The position numbers and the translations under genes were made by a program. A stretch of DNA of 64,000 nt from Tretioscincus oriximinensis (Eukaryota > Chordata > Lepidosauria > Squamata > Gymnophthalmidae), in contig JAJVDF010000205.1 in the NCBI GenBank assembly GCA_022410635.1, positions 1,629,949-1,693,948 of the forward strand, written 5' to 3'. Under the pieces are notes generated by a model that saw only the letters and a list, made by a program, of their open reading frames with translations, did not search any database and was not told the origin of the DNA. Positions 52,112-63,757 of the stretch are shown in pieces. Each line of letters begins with the position of its first letter. The stretch's first letter is position 1.

Positions 52112-52135
52112 CGGAGCAAATATCACCATACACAT
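52112..52135 (-). CDS. SYNPR: SYNPR exon 1, coding part (short isoform start)
   Basis: Read on the minus strand, this is an eight-codon initial coding exon, MCMVIFAP. It ends in CCG and is followed at once by a consensus donor GTAAGT (52111 downwards). The same octapeptide opens the short isoform of mammalian synaptoporin, as I recall it. An in-frame TAA sits directly before the ATG, so this methionine must be the start; the third codon is also ATG. The splice is phase 0 and joins to CTT (Leu) of the exon at 30513. Synaptoporin is a synaptic-vesicle membrane protein of the synaptophysin/MARVEL family. These residues form the short cytoplasmic N-terminus and the start of transmembrane segment 1. 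The transcription start and 5'UTR boundary are not visible. Identification rests on the octapeptide, the donor and the order of the exons downstream. Confidence 0.9.
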
Positions 52136-53150
52136 TTACAAACGGTTTTGTAATCCAACTCCCCTCATTTGAAAGAAGACAAAGGTTGGTTCATGCTAGA
52201 AAGAAAGGCACTCAGGAAACTCCCCAGTAGCCAGCAGAAGCTCCTGCCACTGTTTTTACGAAGCCCGTAAAGGCTAGCAAGGAAAATCAATGCTCGAGGA
52301 AAGTGAGATGATATACCAGTGAGGCAAGCAGCCACATCCTTATTTGTTGCGGGAGGGAGTGGTAATGGTGGGGAAATGGACTCCTACTGTTAGACAATGC
52401 CTATTCCCAGTTGAAGAGCAGGGATTGGATCTGATCCCCTTTGGTGACTGATCCTGAGGCATGCTTACAAAGCACTCCTAAGGGCTGTGCATGAAACGTA
52501 CTAACTTGGCTTTGCTGGAAGATAACAACATGCTGAACTGGTTCCTGATTTTTTACTGCACCCAGACAATATCTTTTCACTTCCATGCACAGGATATGGG
52601 GAAGGAGACCAGGTAGCTGCAGGCTTTGTCTTTACACTTGTCTTTAGATGTCATAAAAACAAATTAAAGTGTTCTGATCGCGTGCCAAATGCCTTGTTAC
52701 AGCAGCAGCGAATGCTCATAACTTTGTTTATGTAGCGGTTTTGTTTAGATAGTGTTCAAGCAAGAAAATGAAAAAGGAAAAAGGAAAGAAAAGAAATCCC
52801 TCTCCCAAGTGGTTTTACAAACTGTGAATATTCATCAGATTTCTATATCATTGTGTATTTTTATTTGCATGAGTTGGTACAATGCTTGGGAACCCTTTTT
52901 TTTCAGAACGTAACATGAAGCATGCAGTAAAAACATGAATGCATGAATACACAAAAAAGCAGCTTAAAGGCAGTTTAGAGGGACTTGTGTGTGGACTCTG
53001 GGGTTCTTATCATAACTCTATTTGCCATTAAAAGTACATTCCTGGCATTATAATGTGTGGATGATAATATCTCTAAGCTACGTTTCATTCCGTTCCTTTT
53101 TTCCTGTTTCTGGATACCGCTGCATTATCGTTTCAGATTCATAACACAGA
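52136..53150 (-). promoter_or_regulatory. SYNPR: Probable 5'UTR and promoter region of SYNPR short isoform
   Basis: The kilobase upstream (in gene orientation) of the short-isoform start codon contains no transposon, SINE or microsatellite that I can recognise, unlike most of the window. It must contain at least the 5'UTR of exon 1. No CpG island is visible, and I cannot place a TATA box or start site with confidence. An octamer-type ATTTGCAT lies at about 52864-52871. The assignment is from position and low repeat content only. Confidence 0.45.
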
Positions 53151-53466
53151 TTGACTACAGCACTCAATCACAGTTTTATTCAGGTCATAAAATTTGGAGA
53201 ATATTTGTTTTTTAACATTACCTCAAAAACAGAGACGTCTACAAACTCAAGGTTCGTGGTTTGGTTAGATCAAACTGAACCACGGTTAGATGGGTTTGAA
53301 CTAGAACCTGATTCTATACTGAACCTTGAACTGATCATAAACAGTCTGCAATCATTTAAAAAAACGCTAAAATACAATAAGGCTTGTTTAAAAGATTAGA
53401 CATAACCCAGTTGACTGAACACTTCTGACTGAGTTTGGTTTGAACCAGATCCTTTTGAGCATGATT

Positions 53467-53610
53467 CAGCAAGGGGGCTTGGTGCACTTGGAGACTAACA
53501 AGAGAAAGCATGAGCTTTCACAGACATGTCTACTTCTTCAGATGGCTACAAAAGCTCATGTAGCATCTCTCTCTCTAGTTAGTCTCCAAGTGCTACCAGT
53601 CCTCTTGCTG
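53467..53610. mobile_element. Foldback element (AAAGCTCATG family)
   Basis: The ends 53467-53499 and 53578-53610 are inverted copies matching at 28 of 33 positions (GTTAGTCTCCAAGTGC). The centre holds an inner inverted pair, AGCATGAGCTTT against AAAGCTCATGTAGC, around CTACTTCTTCAGATGGC. Right-half fragments lie near 1230-1335 and 18434-18520. This word set is common in reptile genomes, and I cannot name the family securely. Confidence 0.7.
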
Positions 53611-55290
53611 GACTTTCTGAACTAATACGGTTAATTCTCTGAAATGGGCTGATTCAGTTCAATTCAAACTATTCAAATTCAGGCTATGAGTATTGAAAAC
53701 TCTGGTAATGCCTTATAGCAAATCTACATTACCCAGGATTCGTTCATACAGAGTTACTAGAAGTCATAAAAAACACAGCTGTCTCTGCAAAGGGGTGAGA
53801 AAAGCACAAAAAGCCAGGTACAATTCATTGTAGAAGGAGATCTCTGAATTCCATATTTCTTGCTTCAATAATCTTGAGCTTCACTATATACTACAGACTG
53901 CACCAATATAGCCCAGGATTAGCAGAATAGAGGAAGTGGAAGAATATCAAAGAGTACAATCTGCATGCATAATAGTAGGCGTCATAGTTATAATAAACTG
54001 TAGGAATTGCTATTTTCCATGGATAAATCACCCATTTGCCCCCATCCTAGACTTGGTTAAAAGTATGTTACAGTGAATATAGTAATATTAACGTCCAAAT
54101 CAATATGGATGGAATTATGCCTCATATATAGCTTTTGTGTTCTAGCCACAATATTACTTAGAACAGATTACCTTTCTGGAATCTGTGAGGCCAGAAACAT
54201 AGGCGTCCTTGTACTAGGTTCAAAAACTCACATGACTTCCATTCCATGTGTGGACATCCTTGCAGTAGAACAATTGGACTGCTTCTGTAGGAAATGTTTA
54301 TATGACTTTACATTTGATTTTCAGCAACAGGAATGGTGTGGATTATGTGTGAAAGCGCTGTTTTACAAGTTTCTGGATCAAACAGGCCTGAAACTGCCCC
54401 ATACCTTGTTGCAACTGGATGAGAGAACTTCCAAGAGAGAAATATTGGTCTGGGCTGGAGTTCAATGTTCATACAAGTTTCAAACTTTATTCGAACATGA
54501 GCCACCATTGCTTCCATACTGCTGCCAGAATTATAGACACTATCATTTCCCGCACGCAACACAGAAATGCACATTAGAGGGTAAGGTAAAAATGCAGAAA
54601 TACTCTTTGACTCATTTGCATCTCCCAGGCCTCCAAAAATCTGCTCCCTCCTAACCCAAAAACAGTCACACTGCCACCAAGTAGCTATTTATAGCCCTGC
54701 CTTTTATTCATATCCAAACATTTTTCAAAGTCATCCCATAAAACAGTAAAATAACTTCCAACAGCTTTGTGAATAAATATGTCCTTTCATCTAACCCAGT
54801 TCTTCCAAGATTCATTTTCATTTGCCTATCCAACAATTCTAATATTTTGGGAAAGAAAGGGAAAATAATAACTACAGGGTATTTGCAGAATGAATAGAAT
54901 AAATTTTGGTCGCCTTTCTTTTCAGATATGATCATATTTCCTTTGTTCTACCTGCGCCTGTTGTTTAGTGTGGCTGTTATATATCTGGCAAACATCCAAG
55001 GGTGCATCAGCAACCTCAATGATATGGTTCTGAATTCCAAATGATAGGTAGATAAACACAACACTGAGCAGGTCCACCACCAGTAAAAACACAAAGGAAG
55101 CTGTGTCAAAATGGTTTCCAATTGGAGCAGCATCTGGCACCCTATTTTCATGGGGGCTGCTTCAATACCATGTACCATAGAAATATGACATGATTGACTG
55201 CCCAGACAACACTACCACGGTCTCATGCATACCACTTCCATCGAAGATGATGAACCAAAGTCCTGTTTGCATAGACTCTTTATCCCTACA

Positions 55291-55602
55291 AGCAGGCACG
55301 GATAGCTCACTTGCTTAGGAATTCGTCTCTCGCCTGGGAGATCGGGTTTCGAAGCCATGTGTTGGAAGTGGGGAGGGGTGAGCACCTTCCACTTGCCTGT
55401 AACTCTAGCCAACCCAGCTATTCGAAAGCATGAATTGCAAGAAATTGCAACTGACTGCAAGTAGATACATGGGAACCACCATAGCCTGGTGGGGAAGATA
55501 GAATGTGAGCCTTCGGGCAAAATATATCCTTGTAAGCCGCTTTGAGTCCCTTGGAAAGGTGAGAAAAGTGGGGTATAAGAACCGAGTTCTTCTTCTTCTT
55601 CT
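55291..55602 (+). mobile_element. tRNA-derived SINE with (TTC)n tail (family 2), full length
   Basis: It starts AGCAGGCACGGATAGCTCAC, with box B GGGTTTCGAAGCC. The body, GTAAGCCGCTTTGAGTCCC and GGGGTATAAGAACCGAGTTC, is followed by (TTC)n. It is near identical to 63758-64000. Confidence 0.92.
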
Positions 55603-56924
55603 AAAATGAGATTTATGCAAACAAGGCCAAAGACAGTGTTCAAATGTAATTAAAAAGCAAATACATATCTGAGCGACATGACAAGGTGGACCAGCAACGG
55701 GATAATAACATGAGGTTCCCACCTCATGTGTAAAGAATCTTGAACCATTTACCATCACTCAGTTCTAGTGCCGAGGAGTCACCACCCTGAGACTCCCATT
55801 GAACATGAAAGCAAAGAGCCCCACTAATAATGTGTCACACTGTTTTCACTTATTTGGATGGAAAGAAAACCAGATCAGCTAATGCTAAAACAACACCAGC
55901 AGTAACCTGACACCAACAACCCTGACTCCACAGTTAAAGGAGAAAACTGAAGCTGATGTTCAGATACTTTTACTACATCACAAGAAAACAAGACTCATTG
56001 AAATGATATTGGGAAAAATTGAAAGCCAAAAGAGGAAACAGGATAGGTGAAGATAAGATGGTTTGATAGTGTTTAGGAAGTAGCAAACATGACCTTGGAC
56101 AGGTTTCAGGAGGTTCTTTCTCCTCTCTCCTCAATAGCTTCAAGAAGGTCTTGTCTGGACATGGTAGAGCAGTTGTGTCCTGGTTCCTGTCTTTGGTCCT
56201 CAAGGCTAGCCTTGTATGCTTCCTGGAAGGAAAAGACAGTGTGTCTCCAGGACCCATGATTAGCTGCTAGGGCAGGCCACTGACAGCGATCAACACGGCC
56301 TACATCAAAAAAATTGTCTCATCTTTGGAGCCCTTCTGACACTATGGTTAACGGCAAGTTTATCATACAATGCAGTCTTAGGTAGGTGATGATTCTTCAT
56401 CCTGGAGATGTATCCTGCCCAGTGCAGCTGCTTCTTCAGTAGAGTGGCCTCAGCTGGCAACTTCTGCCAGTTGAGGGATTGAGCTGTTGGCGATCAAATC
56501 ATCCCAGCAGATGTGCACAATGATACGGAGGTGGTGAAAGCACTCAAACAATTGTAGATAACGGCAGTAGGTAACCTATATCTCATACCCACACAGGAGT
56601 GGTAGAACAATGGCTGATCTTCATTATTTTTCTGCAGATATGTTATTCCAGACTCTTTTGTACAGTCTATCAAATGAAGGACAGATAAATACGGCTGATA
56701 TGGTCCTTGGAATCATGAGGAATTGGATTTATTATTAAAACCTGTGGTTGAGTACAATCATGGACTGAGTGATTCATGATGAACTGTTCATTACTCACCT
56801 ATGGATAGCTTGTGTTTTCAGGGCCAATGATCACCCTGTCCATGCATGCAATCATCCAACTTTAAAGATACAAGTTACTACTGTACACATCATTTTGTTT
56901 TCTGGGTGTGACTACAGCTTTTAT

Positions 56925-57627
56925 AACATAAGAACATAAGAAGAGCCATACTGGATCAGGCCACAGCCCATCAAGTCCAGCATTCTGTGTCACACAGAGG
57001 CCCACCAGATGCACCTGGGCAGTCCAAACAGAGGAAAGCAAAATATGCTCCTGTTCATGACTCCCTGCAAATGGTATTTCAGGAGTCCTGCCTGTTGCTC
57101 CATCCCAGAGGCAACATCCAGACATCCATCCTAGTATCCATTTATACCTTTAGTGTCCATAAACCTGTCTAGTCCTGTCTTGAAACTATCCAAGCTGTTA
57201 GCTACCCACTACCTCTTCAGGAAGTAAATTCCACAGGCCGATGACCCTCTGGGTGAAAAAATACTTTCCTTTGTCTGTTCTCACTTTTCTACCCAACAGT
57301 TTTAAGAGGTGCCCTCTGGTCCTTGTGTTGTGTGATAGAGAAAACATTTTTTCTATATTCACCCTGTCGATCCCATGCATGATTTTGTACACTTCAATCA
57401 GATCACCCCTCAAAGGTCTCCTTTCAAGGCTGAAGAGGCCCAGACGTTGCAGCCTTGCTTCATAAGGGAGGTGCTCCAGACCCTTGATCATTTTTGTTGC
57501 CCTTTTCTGCACCTTCTCCAGTTCCAAAATATCTCTCTTGAGATGTGGTGACCAGAATTGAACACAGTATTCCAAATGTGGCCTCACCACAGATTTATAA
57601 AGAGGCAAAACAACATTTGCTGACTTG
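56925..57627 (-). mobile_element. CR1 LINE, 5'-truncated copy
   Basis: The ORF2 C-terminus runs from SANVVLPLYKSVVRPHLEYC to about LWNLLPEEVV, where a one-base change near 57205 shifts the frame. The 3'UTR ends in a TTCTTATGTTCTTATGTT tail. An open frame upstream of 57627 on the minus strand is chance sequence fused to the element. Confidence 0.92.
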
Positions 57628-57765
57628 GTTTGACGAGGCCATAATGCCACCACAAAAGGGACAGTAAACTGCTCTTCATCTGAAAGAACTTCTTTCAAAT
57701 TGAAAGGTCTCCCTCCTTGTGAATTACTTCCCATAGAGGCACGTATGCCAAGAGTCTTGGTACCT

Positions 57766-58056
57766 GAGCGACTGAATGGCTCAGTCACCAAGGAAACGAT
57801 CTAACATCTGGGAGATCAGGTTTTGAGCCCTGTGTCAGATGTGGGGAGGGGTGAGCACCTTCTACTAGCCTGTAGTTCTAGCCAACCCAGGAATTTGAAA
57901 GCAAGAATTGCAAGAAATTGCAACTGACTGCAACTAGATAAATGGGAACCACCACAGCTGGGTGGGAAAGATAGAATGTAAGACATATAACCAAAATAAT
58001 CCACTTTGAGTCCATTTGGGTGAGAAAAGTAGGGTATAAAAACCCAGTTCTTCTTC
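57766..58056 (+). mobile_element. tRNA-derived SINE (family 2)
   Basis: The head GAGCGACTGAATGGCTCAGT is followed by box B GGTTTTGAGCCC, GTGGGGAGGGGTGAGCACC, GCAAGAATTGCAAGAAATTG and AGGGTATAAAAACCCAGTTC, with a short TTCTTC end. Confidence 0.88.
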
Positions 58057-58378
58057 CAACTGGCCCTTATTTCCACTGAAAAGTAGGAGGCAAAGGAACG
58101 AGCCAGCTGACATGTTCATGCTGGCTCTCTTTCATCCCTTTCCCTTGGAATACATTATTTGTGTGGTTGCGTGATCAGTGGAAACATCTAATGCCCTTTC
58201 CACTTTTAAGCTGCTGTAGACTCAGTGATGCTGAAAGTTGTTATGTTTTTTTGTTTATTTCTCTATCCAGCCTTCACCCGAAGGTCTCAAAGCAAACACA
58301 CACGCACACTTCAATGATTTTCTGAATGCACACAACAAAGCCATTTGATGCACCTCAAGGAAGAGATTATCCCATAGT

Positions 58379-58558
58379 CTGGGAGTCAGTGGGTTCACAC
58401 TTCTTTGCTACTGAAAACAGGAGGGCCTTGAAATGAAAGAACTGCATTGGCTACCAAGTTGCTACCTTGCCCGTTCCAATGCCTTCCCGGTTTCCGTGGC
58501 AAAGAAGTGTGAACCCAGTGACTCCCAGGGCAGGGTAACAACTTGGCAGCCAATGCAG
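58379..58558. repeat. Two interleaved inverted repeats (A-B-A'-B')
   Basis: A (58379-58408, CTGGGAGTCAGTGGGTTCAC..) is inverted at 58499-58528 with one difference. B (58442-58472, CTGCATTGGCTACCAAGTTG..) is inverted at 58528-58558 with a few differences. The order A-B-A'-B' cannot form two nested stems at once, unlike a simple hairpin. Confidence 0.85.
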
Positions 58559-60010
58559 CTTTTTTAAGACTGGTGTACTTATAAAAGTCTTTCAAGTAGA
58601 GCTAGTCATCAGGGTAGCTGATGCATTCTGCCTGAACCCCTTTAGAAGTTGAACATGAGTTAATANTTGAAGCTAACTGTGCCAGGTGTAACTAATTTAG
58701 TCATTTGTTGTATGTGTATGACGCTGATTGGCTGATAGCACTATTTAGAAGATGCAACTCTCCCAGTTGGGTGTGCATNTGTTGAATGTGACTGCTATGC
58801 TGGACCTGCTACATGGGTGTTTTGCCACACCCAGCCCAATCCAGGGTTTGTAGCTGTTTCAGTTTTGTAAAACTTATTGTTTTTTGCTTAAAGGTTGACT
58901 GTCGGAATAACAGTCACCTTGCCTACTTTTCTTTATAAATTGCAACTTTTAGTAAAATCATTTTGGTCTAGCTATTTATTTTACCACTAAGGGTTTTGCT
59001 TCACCACTGTCAATCTCTGCATTTCATGGGCAAAGTACCAATCTAAACTTTTCCCTGACAGGACTGCACCATAATTTAGTGATAATCACACAATACCAGG
59101 TCAAGGGATCTACTGATAAAATCTATAGCAAAAAAAAGGACCTCTTGGGTGCAGCATTGGATAGCCAGTTCCTATTCTGACATATAACCCAAAATGAGGC
59201 TCCGTGGGGAGAGGGCCTTGGAGATTTTGCTTTTTCTCACCATGACTTCAGGAACCTATCTGGCTGCTGCTTCAAGACCATCAGTGGGAAGCAGAGCACC
59301 TTTGCGGAATGTGAAAATGGAGGTTTTACTTGCATGCACAGTGCCAATAGTGCTTGCCATATAGTGCAAGATGAAGGTAAGTATTTGCCCTTGCCACATG
59401 GTCCCGGCACTGCTGCCCAGCAATCGAAGTAATAATGGTTTGTTGTGTGAATTGTACAGTGACATGTAGATACAGCCTATACATGTGATCCAATAGTCCC
59501 TATAAGGAACCAGTTTCTGGGAAAATGCCCTTGTTAGAAAAGTGTGATGTCTTTTTGGTGCTTTGTTCCCTTTCTGGTGATTTCAGATGTTGTCATGATT
59601 TACATTTTATGCATCCGGCTACTGAGTAGATGCACTCCAGGAAACCACAAGCATAATGCTGCAGCATGAAACATTTTCCTTTATTTAATGCAATGCATTG
59701 TGAGTTCTGTTGTATACCAAAGCCAGGAAAAGGTGTGATCTCGGAATAAACTTAATGCATCCCATGCTTTTAAAAATTTAATAGGAATTTCAGTCTCTGG
59801 AGAGATTTGGACTGCCTTCTGCAAGCCTGTTACTAATGGTTACTAAGCAAGCATCATGGAGAGCAAAATTTGGCTTCCTGAAGCTGGGCTAGAGCCTAAG
59901 GAAGACTATGGGCATCATGCAAATAGAATTCTGGAATAGGAAAATGTATTTCCATCACCAAGAATCAGAGTTTCAACTTTGATGACCAAAAGGGAAAAGA
60001 GCAGTAGAAC

Positions 60011-60281
60011 ACATTTGTATAGCAGTTAAGAGCCCTGGTGTTTCATAAGAAATGCTGGGGTTCGCAGCTCTTTGTTGGATGTGGAGAATGGCGAGCGCCC
60101 TCTACTGGCCTCAGTTCTAGCCAACCCAGCTATTCGAAAGCAAGAAATTACAATTAGATAAGTGGGAACTTTTACAATGTGTATGGGAAGATAGAATGAA
60201 ATCCTTTGAGCAAAAAATAGCTTGTAAGTCACTTTGAGTCCTTTCAGGTGAGAAAAGCAGGGAAGAAGCATTCTTCTTCTT
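60011..60281 (+). mobile_element. tRNA-derived SINE (family 2), diverged
   Basis: 'TATAGCAGTTAAGAGCCCTG' and box B GGGGTTCGCAGCTC open the element. CAACCCAGCTATTCGAAAGC, GTAAGTCACTTTGAGTCC and a TTCTTCTT tail follow. Confidence 0.75.
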
Positions 60282-60321
60282 AATGTGGCTGTGGAAGAGC
60301 AACAAAGGACATCCAGGATGA

Positions 60322-60580
60322 TGAAGAAGAACTAGCTTCTTATACCCCACTTTTCTCACCTTTCAAAGGGACTCAAAGCGGCTTACAAGGATATTTTGTC
60401 CAAAGGCTTACATTCTATCTTCCCCACCAGGCTGTGGTAATTCTCAAGTATCTACTTGCAATTAGTTGCAATTTCCTGCAATTCATGCTTTCAAATAGCT
60501 GGGTTGGCTAGAGCTACAGGCTAGTGGAAGNTGCTTCAAAACCCAATCTCCCAGATAGGAGACTGTTTCCTAAGCGAATG
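60322..60580 (-). mobile_element. tRNA-derived SINE with (TTC)n tail (family 2)
   Basis: TGAAGAAGAACTAGCTTCTT begins the reverse-complemented tail. GGGACTCAAAGCGGCTTACA and GGGTTGGCTAGAGCTACAGG follow, and the head ends at TTTCCTAAGCGAATG. It faces the copy at 60011-60281 tail to tail. Confidence 0.85.
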
Positions 60581-60584
60581 AGGA

Positions 60585-60700
60585 TAATGAAGGAACTGGA
60601 ATACCTCCCTTATGGAATTAGGCTTCTTCAGCTTAAAAGACAGCATTTAAGAAAAGACCCGATTAAATTCATGTATGATGTAAACATGGTAGAATGAAAA
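60585..60700 (+). mobile_element. CR1 LINE fragment
   Basis: 'GAAGGAACTGGAATACCTCC', CTTATGGAATTAGGCTTCTTC and AAAGACAGCATTTAAGAAAAG match the LEHLPYEARLQRLGLFSLER region in diverged form. Confidence 0.65.
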
Positions 60701-60704
60701 AATA

Positions 60705-63090
60705 TATATCATGTAACTAGAAGCATTGAAAGATGCATCACAAAGGGAAGTACGTCTAAACCCAGAGATAATCCAAGAAATTCAAGAACAGATTCCTAAA
60801 TTGTGTGTTAGGTCCCATTGTNACTAGATAAAAAAACAGAGGAAAACCGACCCCCAAGTATTGCCCACCTGTTACTCCAACACACTTTACAGAAAGAGAA
60901 AAGTTCAATGAAATGGTGCCTAAAGGTCTTGTAGTGTCTTCAATCTTTCTTGAATTCGGTGTTTCTAAACTTTTATTTAGGCACGGAAATAACATGCAGA
61001 CTCATCCTGAAGTTGAAAGCATGAATTTCATTGAAATACAACATTTAAGAAATGCATGAGAGATTTTAGTTACAGCAAGCACATTATATTTTGATACATT
61101 AGCAATACTTTTAAGTTACAAGTATGTAGAATTTCCTGTAAATATTTATTTAGGAGGAATTTCAAGAGCTCATTCCGTTTTCTTCCTTCTCGCTTGTCAA
61201 TTCTGCAAAATAAAAAGAAGTATGTCACACAGGAAAGAATAGGGAAAAAAATCACACAAGAGTTTTGAGAATTACAAACAGTTGTCTTATATGAGTGAAT
61301 GTTTTTCACATTGTACCATTGTTTCTTACATACACAAGACATTGTGAAAACATGATTGAAAATCATGGATTAAAAAAAATAGTCCCATACTTACCATCAT
61401 TACGACTGAATCAGGAATGATTGTGTTCTCTTGTTAATGTTATTTACAACTCATAGCTAATTTTTCATCCTTTGCGGAATGTCATTCAACAATCTTCAGT
61501 CCCTCAAGTCCATTTAAAAGATCAAGTCCATAAAATGAATTGGAAGCACTAGTGTTTGTGGGATATTTCCGTATATTAGTTCCAAGTGCCTCTTGCTCAA
61601 ACAGCAGTAGTTTTAGAAAATAATAATAGTAAAAAAGATTTTTATGATCACTTAATTTGATGAGTTTCTTGGAAAAGAAAAAAAAAACCCTTGATAAGTT
61701 GCTGTTGAATTTGAGAATCAATGCTGCAAGAAAACAAATTGTCAAAATATTTGTTAAGCAAATTGCAAGGACATTGCGTCTCATAATGGTAAACTGCTGC
61801 CTATTAGAGTTTATTCACAAGGAATATGGCTACCAAGACCGAATTTCCTTCCTGTACCTCATTATTTCATAACTTTGCCCCATCCTCTCTTCCTGCAATC
61901 CACAATGATATCACACAACGTATTGAAGATAATTTCCCCTGCTGCTGTGCAAAAGCTGAAAAAATGTTTTGAAATTTGTAAGTCCGTAATATCATATAGT
62001 ATTTGGAATTATTGAAATCATAGAATGGCAGAAGATGGGCATGGATTCATACACAGAAGTTCAGAGCTTTTTTTATCCTTTTTGGAATAACTTATATTTC
62101 TTTTTTTGTCCACTGGTTTGTTTACCAAAGACATTCCAAATGCCATTATGAGAAATAAAACAATGAATCTAGGTCTCTCCACTTATTTGTATACACAATC
62201 AGCTTCCATGAGTAACTCAAGCACACAAAAAGCAATAAAAGGGTTCTGTGCTTGTGTAAGCTAAGTGTAGACATGGCATATTCTTGTAATATTGTTGTTA
62301 ACAAGTGTCTTCTCTATTGATTTTCATTTTCTTTTAGCCTGCATTTGGCTGGAAACCATTTTCAGTTGTTTTGCTAAATGACACAAACGAGTAGCAACAC
62401 CAACTGTATTTGTGAAAAGGAGTTGGAACCAAAAGTTAGGTCATTTGGGGAATTTTTCATGCCTTGTTCTTAAGTTAAAATCTTGCATGGTGACGAATTA
62501 ATTAAAACTGAAATACAACTAGAAATATGCCTTCCTTTCTTTCATTTTGAAAATTGTACACTTTTTAATGAATACTTGCCCTTTCATTTCCAAATGCAAA
62601 TGTCATAGAACATGCTTCAATCTAAAACTTGCTGATGCAGTTTGCAATGCTAATGAGTAAACCAGGGCTGACATATTATTATACAAGTCGGTTTCAGAGA
62701 GCAATTTTTATTTTTATTTGGCATGGAAAACACAAACAGAGAAACTTGCCTGGCATCCAATTTAAAAATACACTCTACAATAATCAAGTTTATATTATGT
62801 AGCTGGTATTTTTGCACTCTTTCCTGTCCTCTCTCCCCAGCCTAATTCCTCAGGCTCTCATAGAATTATTCTAGGTTTTGATTTCTGTAGCAAATCTTTT
62901 TAACACTGCATTGTGTTCTCTTATGTTTAAGTAGGTAAGATTCTTTCATATGTAGGTAAGATTATTTTTATGTCATGAGTTGCTTCCGTTCTTTCCAGCA
63001 AATGTGTATGGCTCCCATCCTTGTAGTCTGAAAGGTGCTATAAAGACTTGCTTCTTGGCTTTGAGAGTGCCGGGAGCAGAAACATCCCCC
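60705..63090. other. Stretch with no recognised element
   Basis: It is AT-rich sequence upstream of SYNPR exon 1 with no SINE, LINE, tandem repeat or plausible coding exon that I can see. Isolated short open frames (for example 61070-61366 and 61482-61784) have poor composition and no recognisable motif. A 13-base C run sits at about 63088-63100. Confidence 0.5.
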
Positions 63091-63344
63091 CCCCCCCCCA
63101 CATGCTTTTTTCTGATTGGCACATCTGCTCTGGCTCTACAAAGCAGAAAATGGAAGGGTTTTGTCCTGCTTCCAGAACCCCCAAAGCCAGAATTAAGCTT
63201 TGATTTGTTCTGCACAAGGTAAGCGGGGTCTGGGAAGGAGCAATGGATGATAGCTTTGATAGCGGGGACGAAGACCAGATGGATAGCTAGTGGCACTGAT
63301 GAGAGGGGAAAGGCACAGAATTCAGGCTCACTCCAGTATTGTGG

Positions 63345-63645
63345 GTAATATTATCAGGTCAGAAAACAAATCCAATATTAGGAGCATACTATCCAAGTTC
63401 TAGAAGGAGACAGATATTTGGAACAAATGGTCAAGGAGGCTTCCAAAAAAAGGAACACTAATCATAACGGGATAACTGAGTGGAGTATACTAGTCAATTG
63501 TTCCCTAGATGGTTGTGGAACCAACCAAAGGAAAAGAGATCCTTGGCTTAGTCCTGAATAATGTACAAGAACTGGTATAATATGTCCTACAGGAAACAGT
63601 GACCATGACATGACAAATTTTAACTTAAAAATGGAGAGTTAGCAT
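63345..63645 (+). mobile_element. CR1 LINE, endonuclease-domain fragment
   Basis: TATTATCAGGTCAGAAAACA, TTAGGAGCATACTATCCAAG, AACACTAATCATAACGGGA and GGTTGTGGAACCAACCAAAG parallel the CR1 endonuclease region at 9415-9700. It is out of frame and older. Confidence 0.75.
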
Positions 63646-63757
63646 GGAGGTNTAACACAGAGACCCCCAAACTTTTATAAAAGGGAATTTCCCCATCATT
63701 TGGAAATGAGATCTGAGTCAGAAAGATCGGCAACTTCACTAGTTACGGGTATGGATA

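Noticed and set aside
54073..54654. 193-codon plus-strand open frame, and an 88-codon frame opposite
   Set aside because: There is no recognisable domain, repeat protein or splice context. Amino acid composition looks random, and a chance frame of this size is plausible in 64 kb read in six frames.
57628..57791. Minus-strand frame that appears to extend the CR1 protein N-terminally
   Set aside because: The sequence above 57627 does not match CR1. The fusion is chance flanking sequence.
58600..59070. Possible second solo LTR (TGT.. to ..CTGACA)
   Set aside because: I tried several TG and CA boundaries and none gave a matching target duplication.
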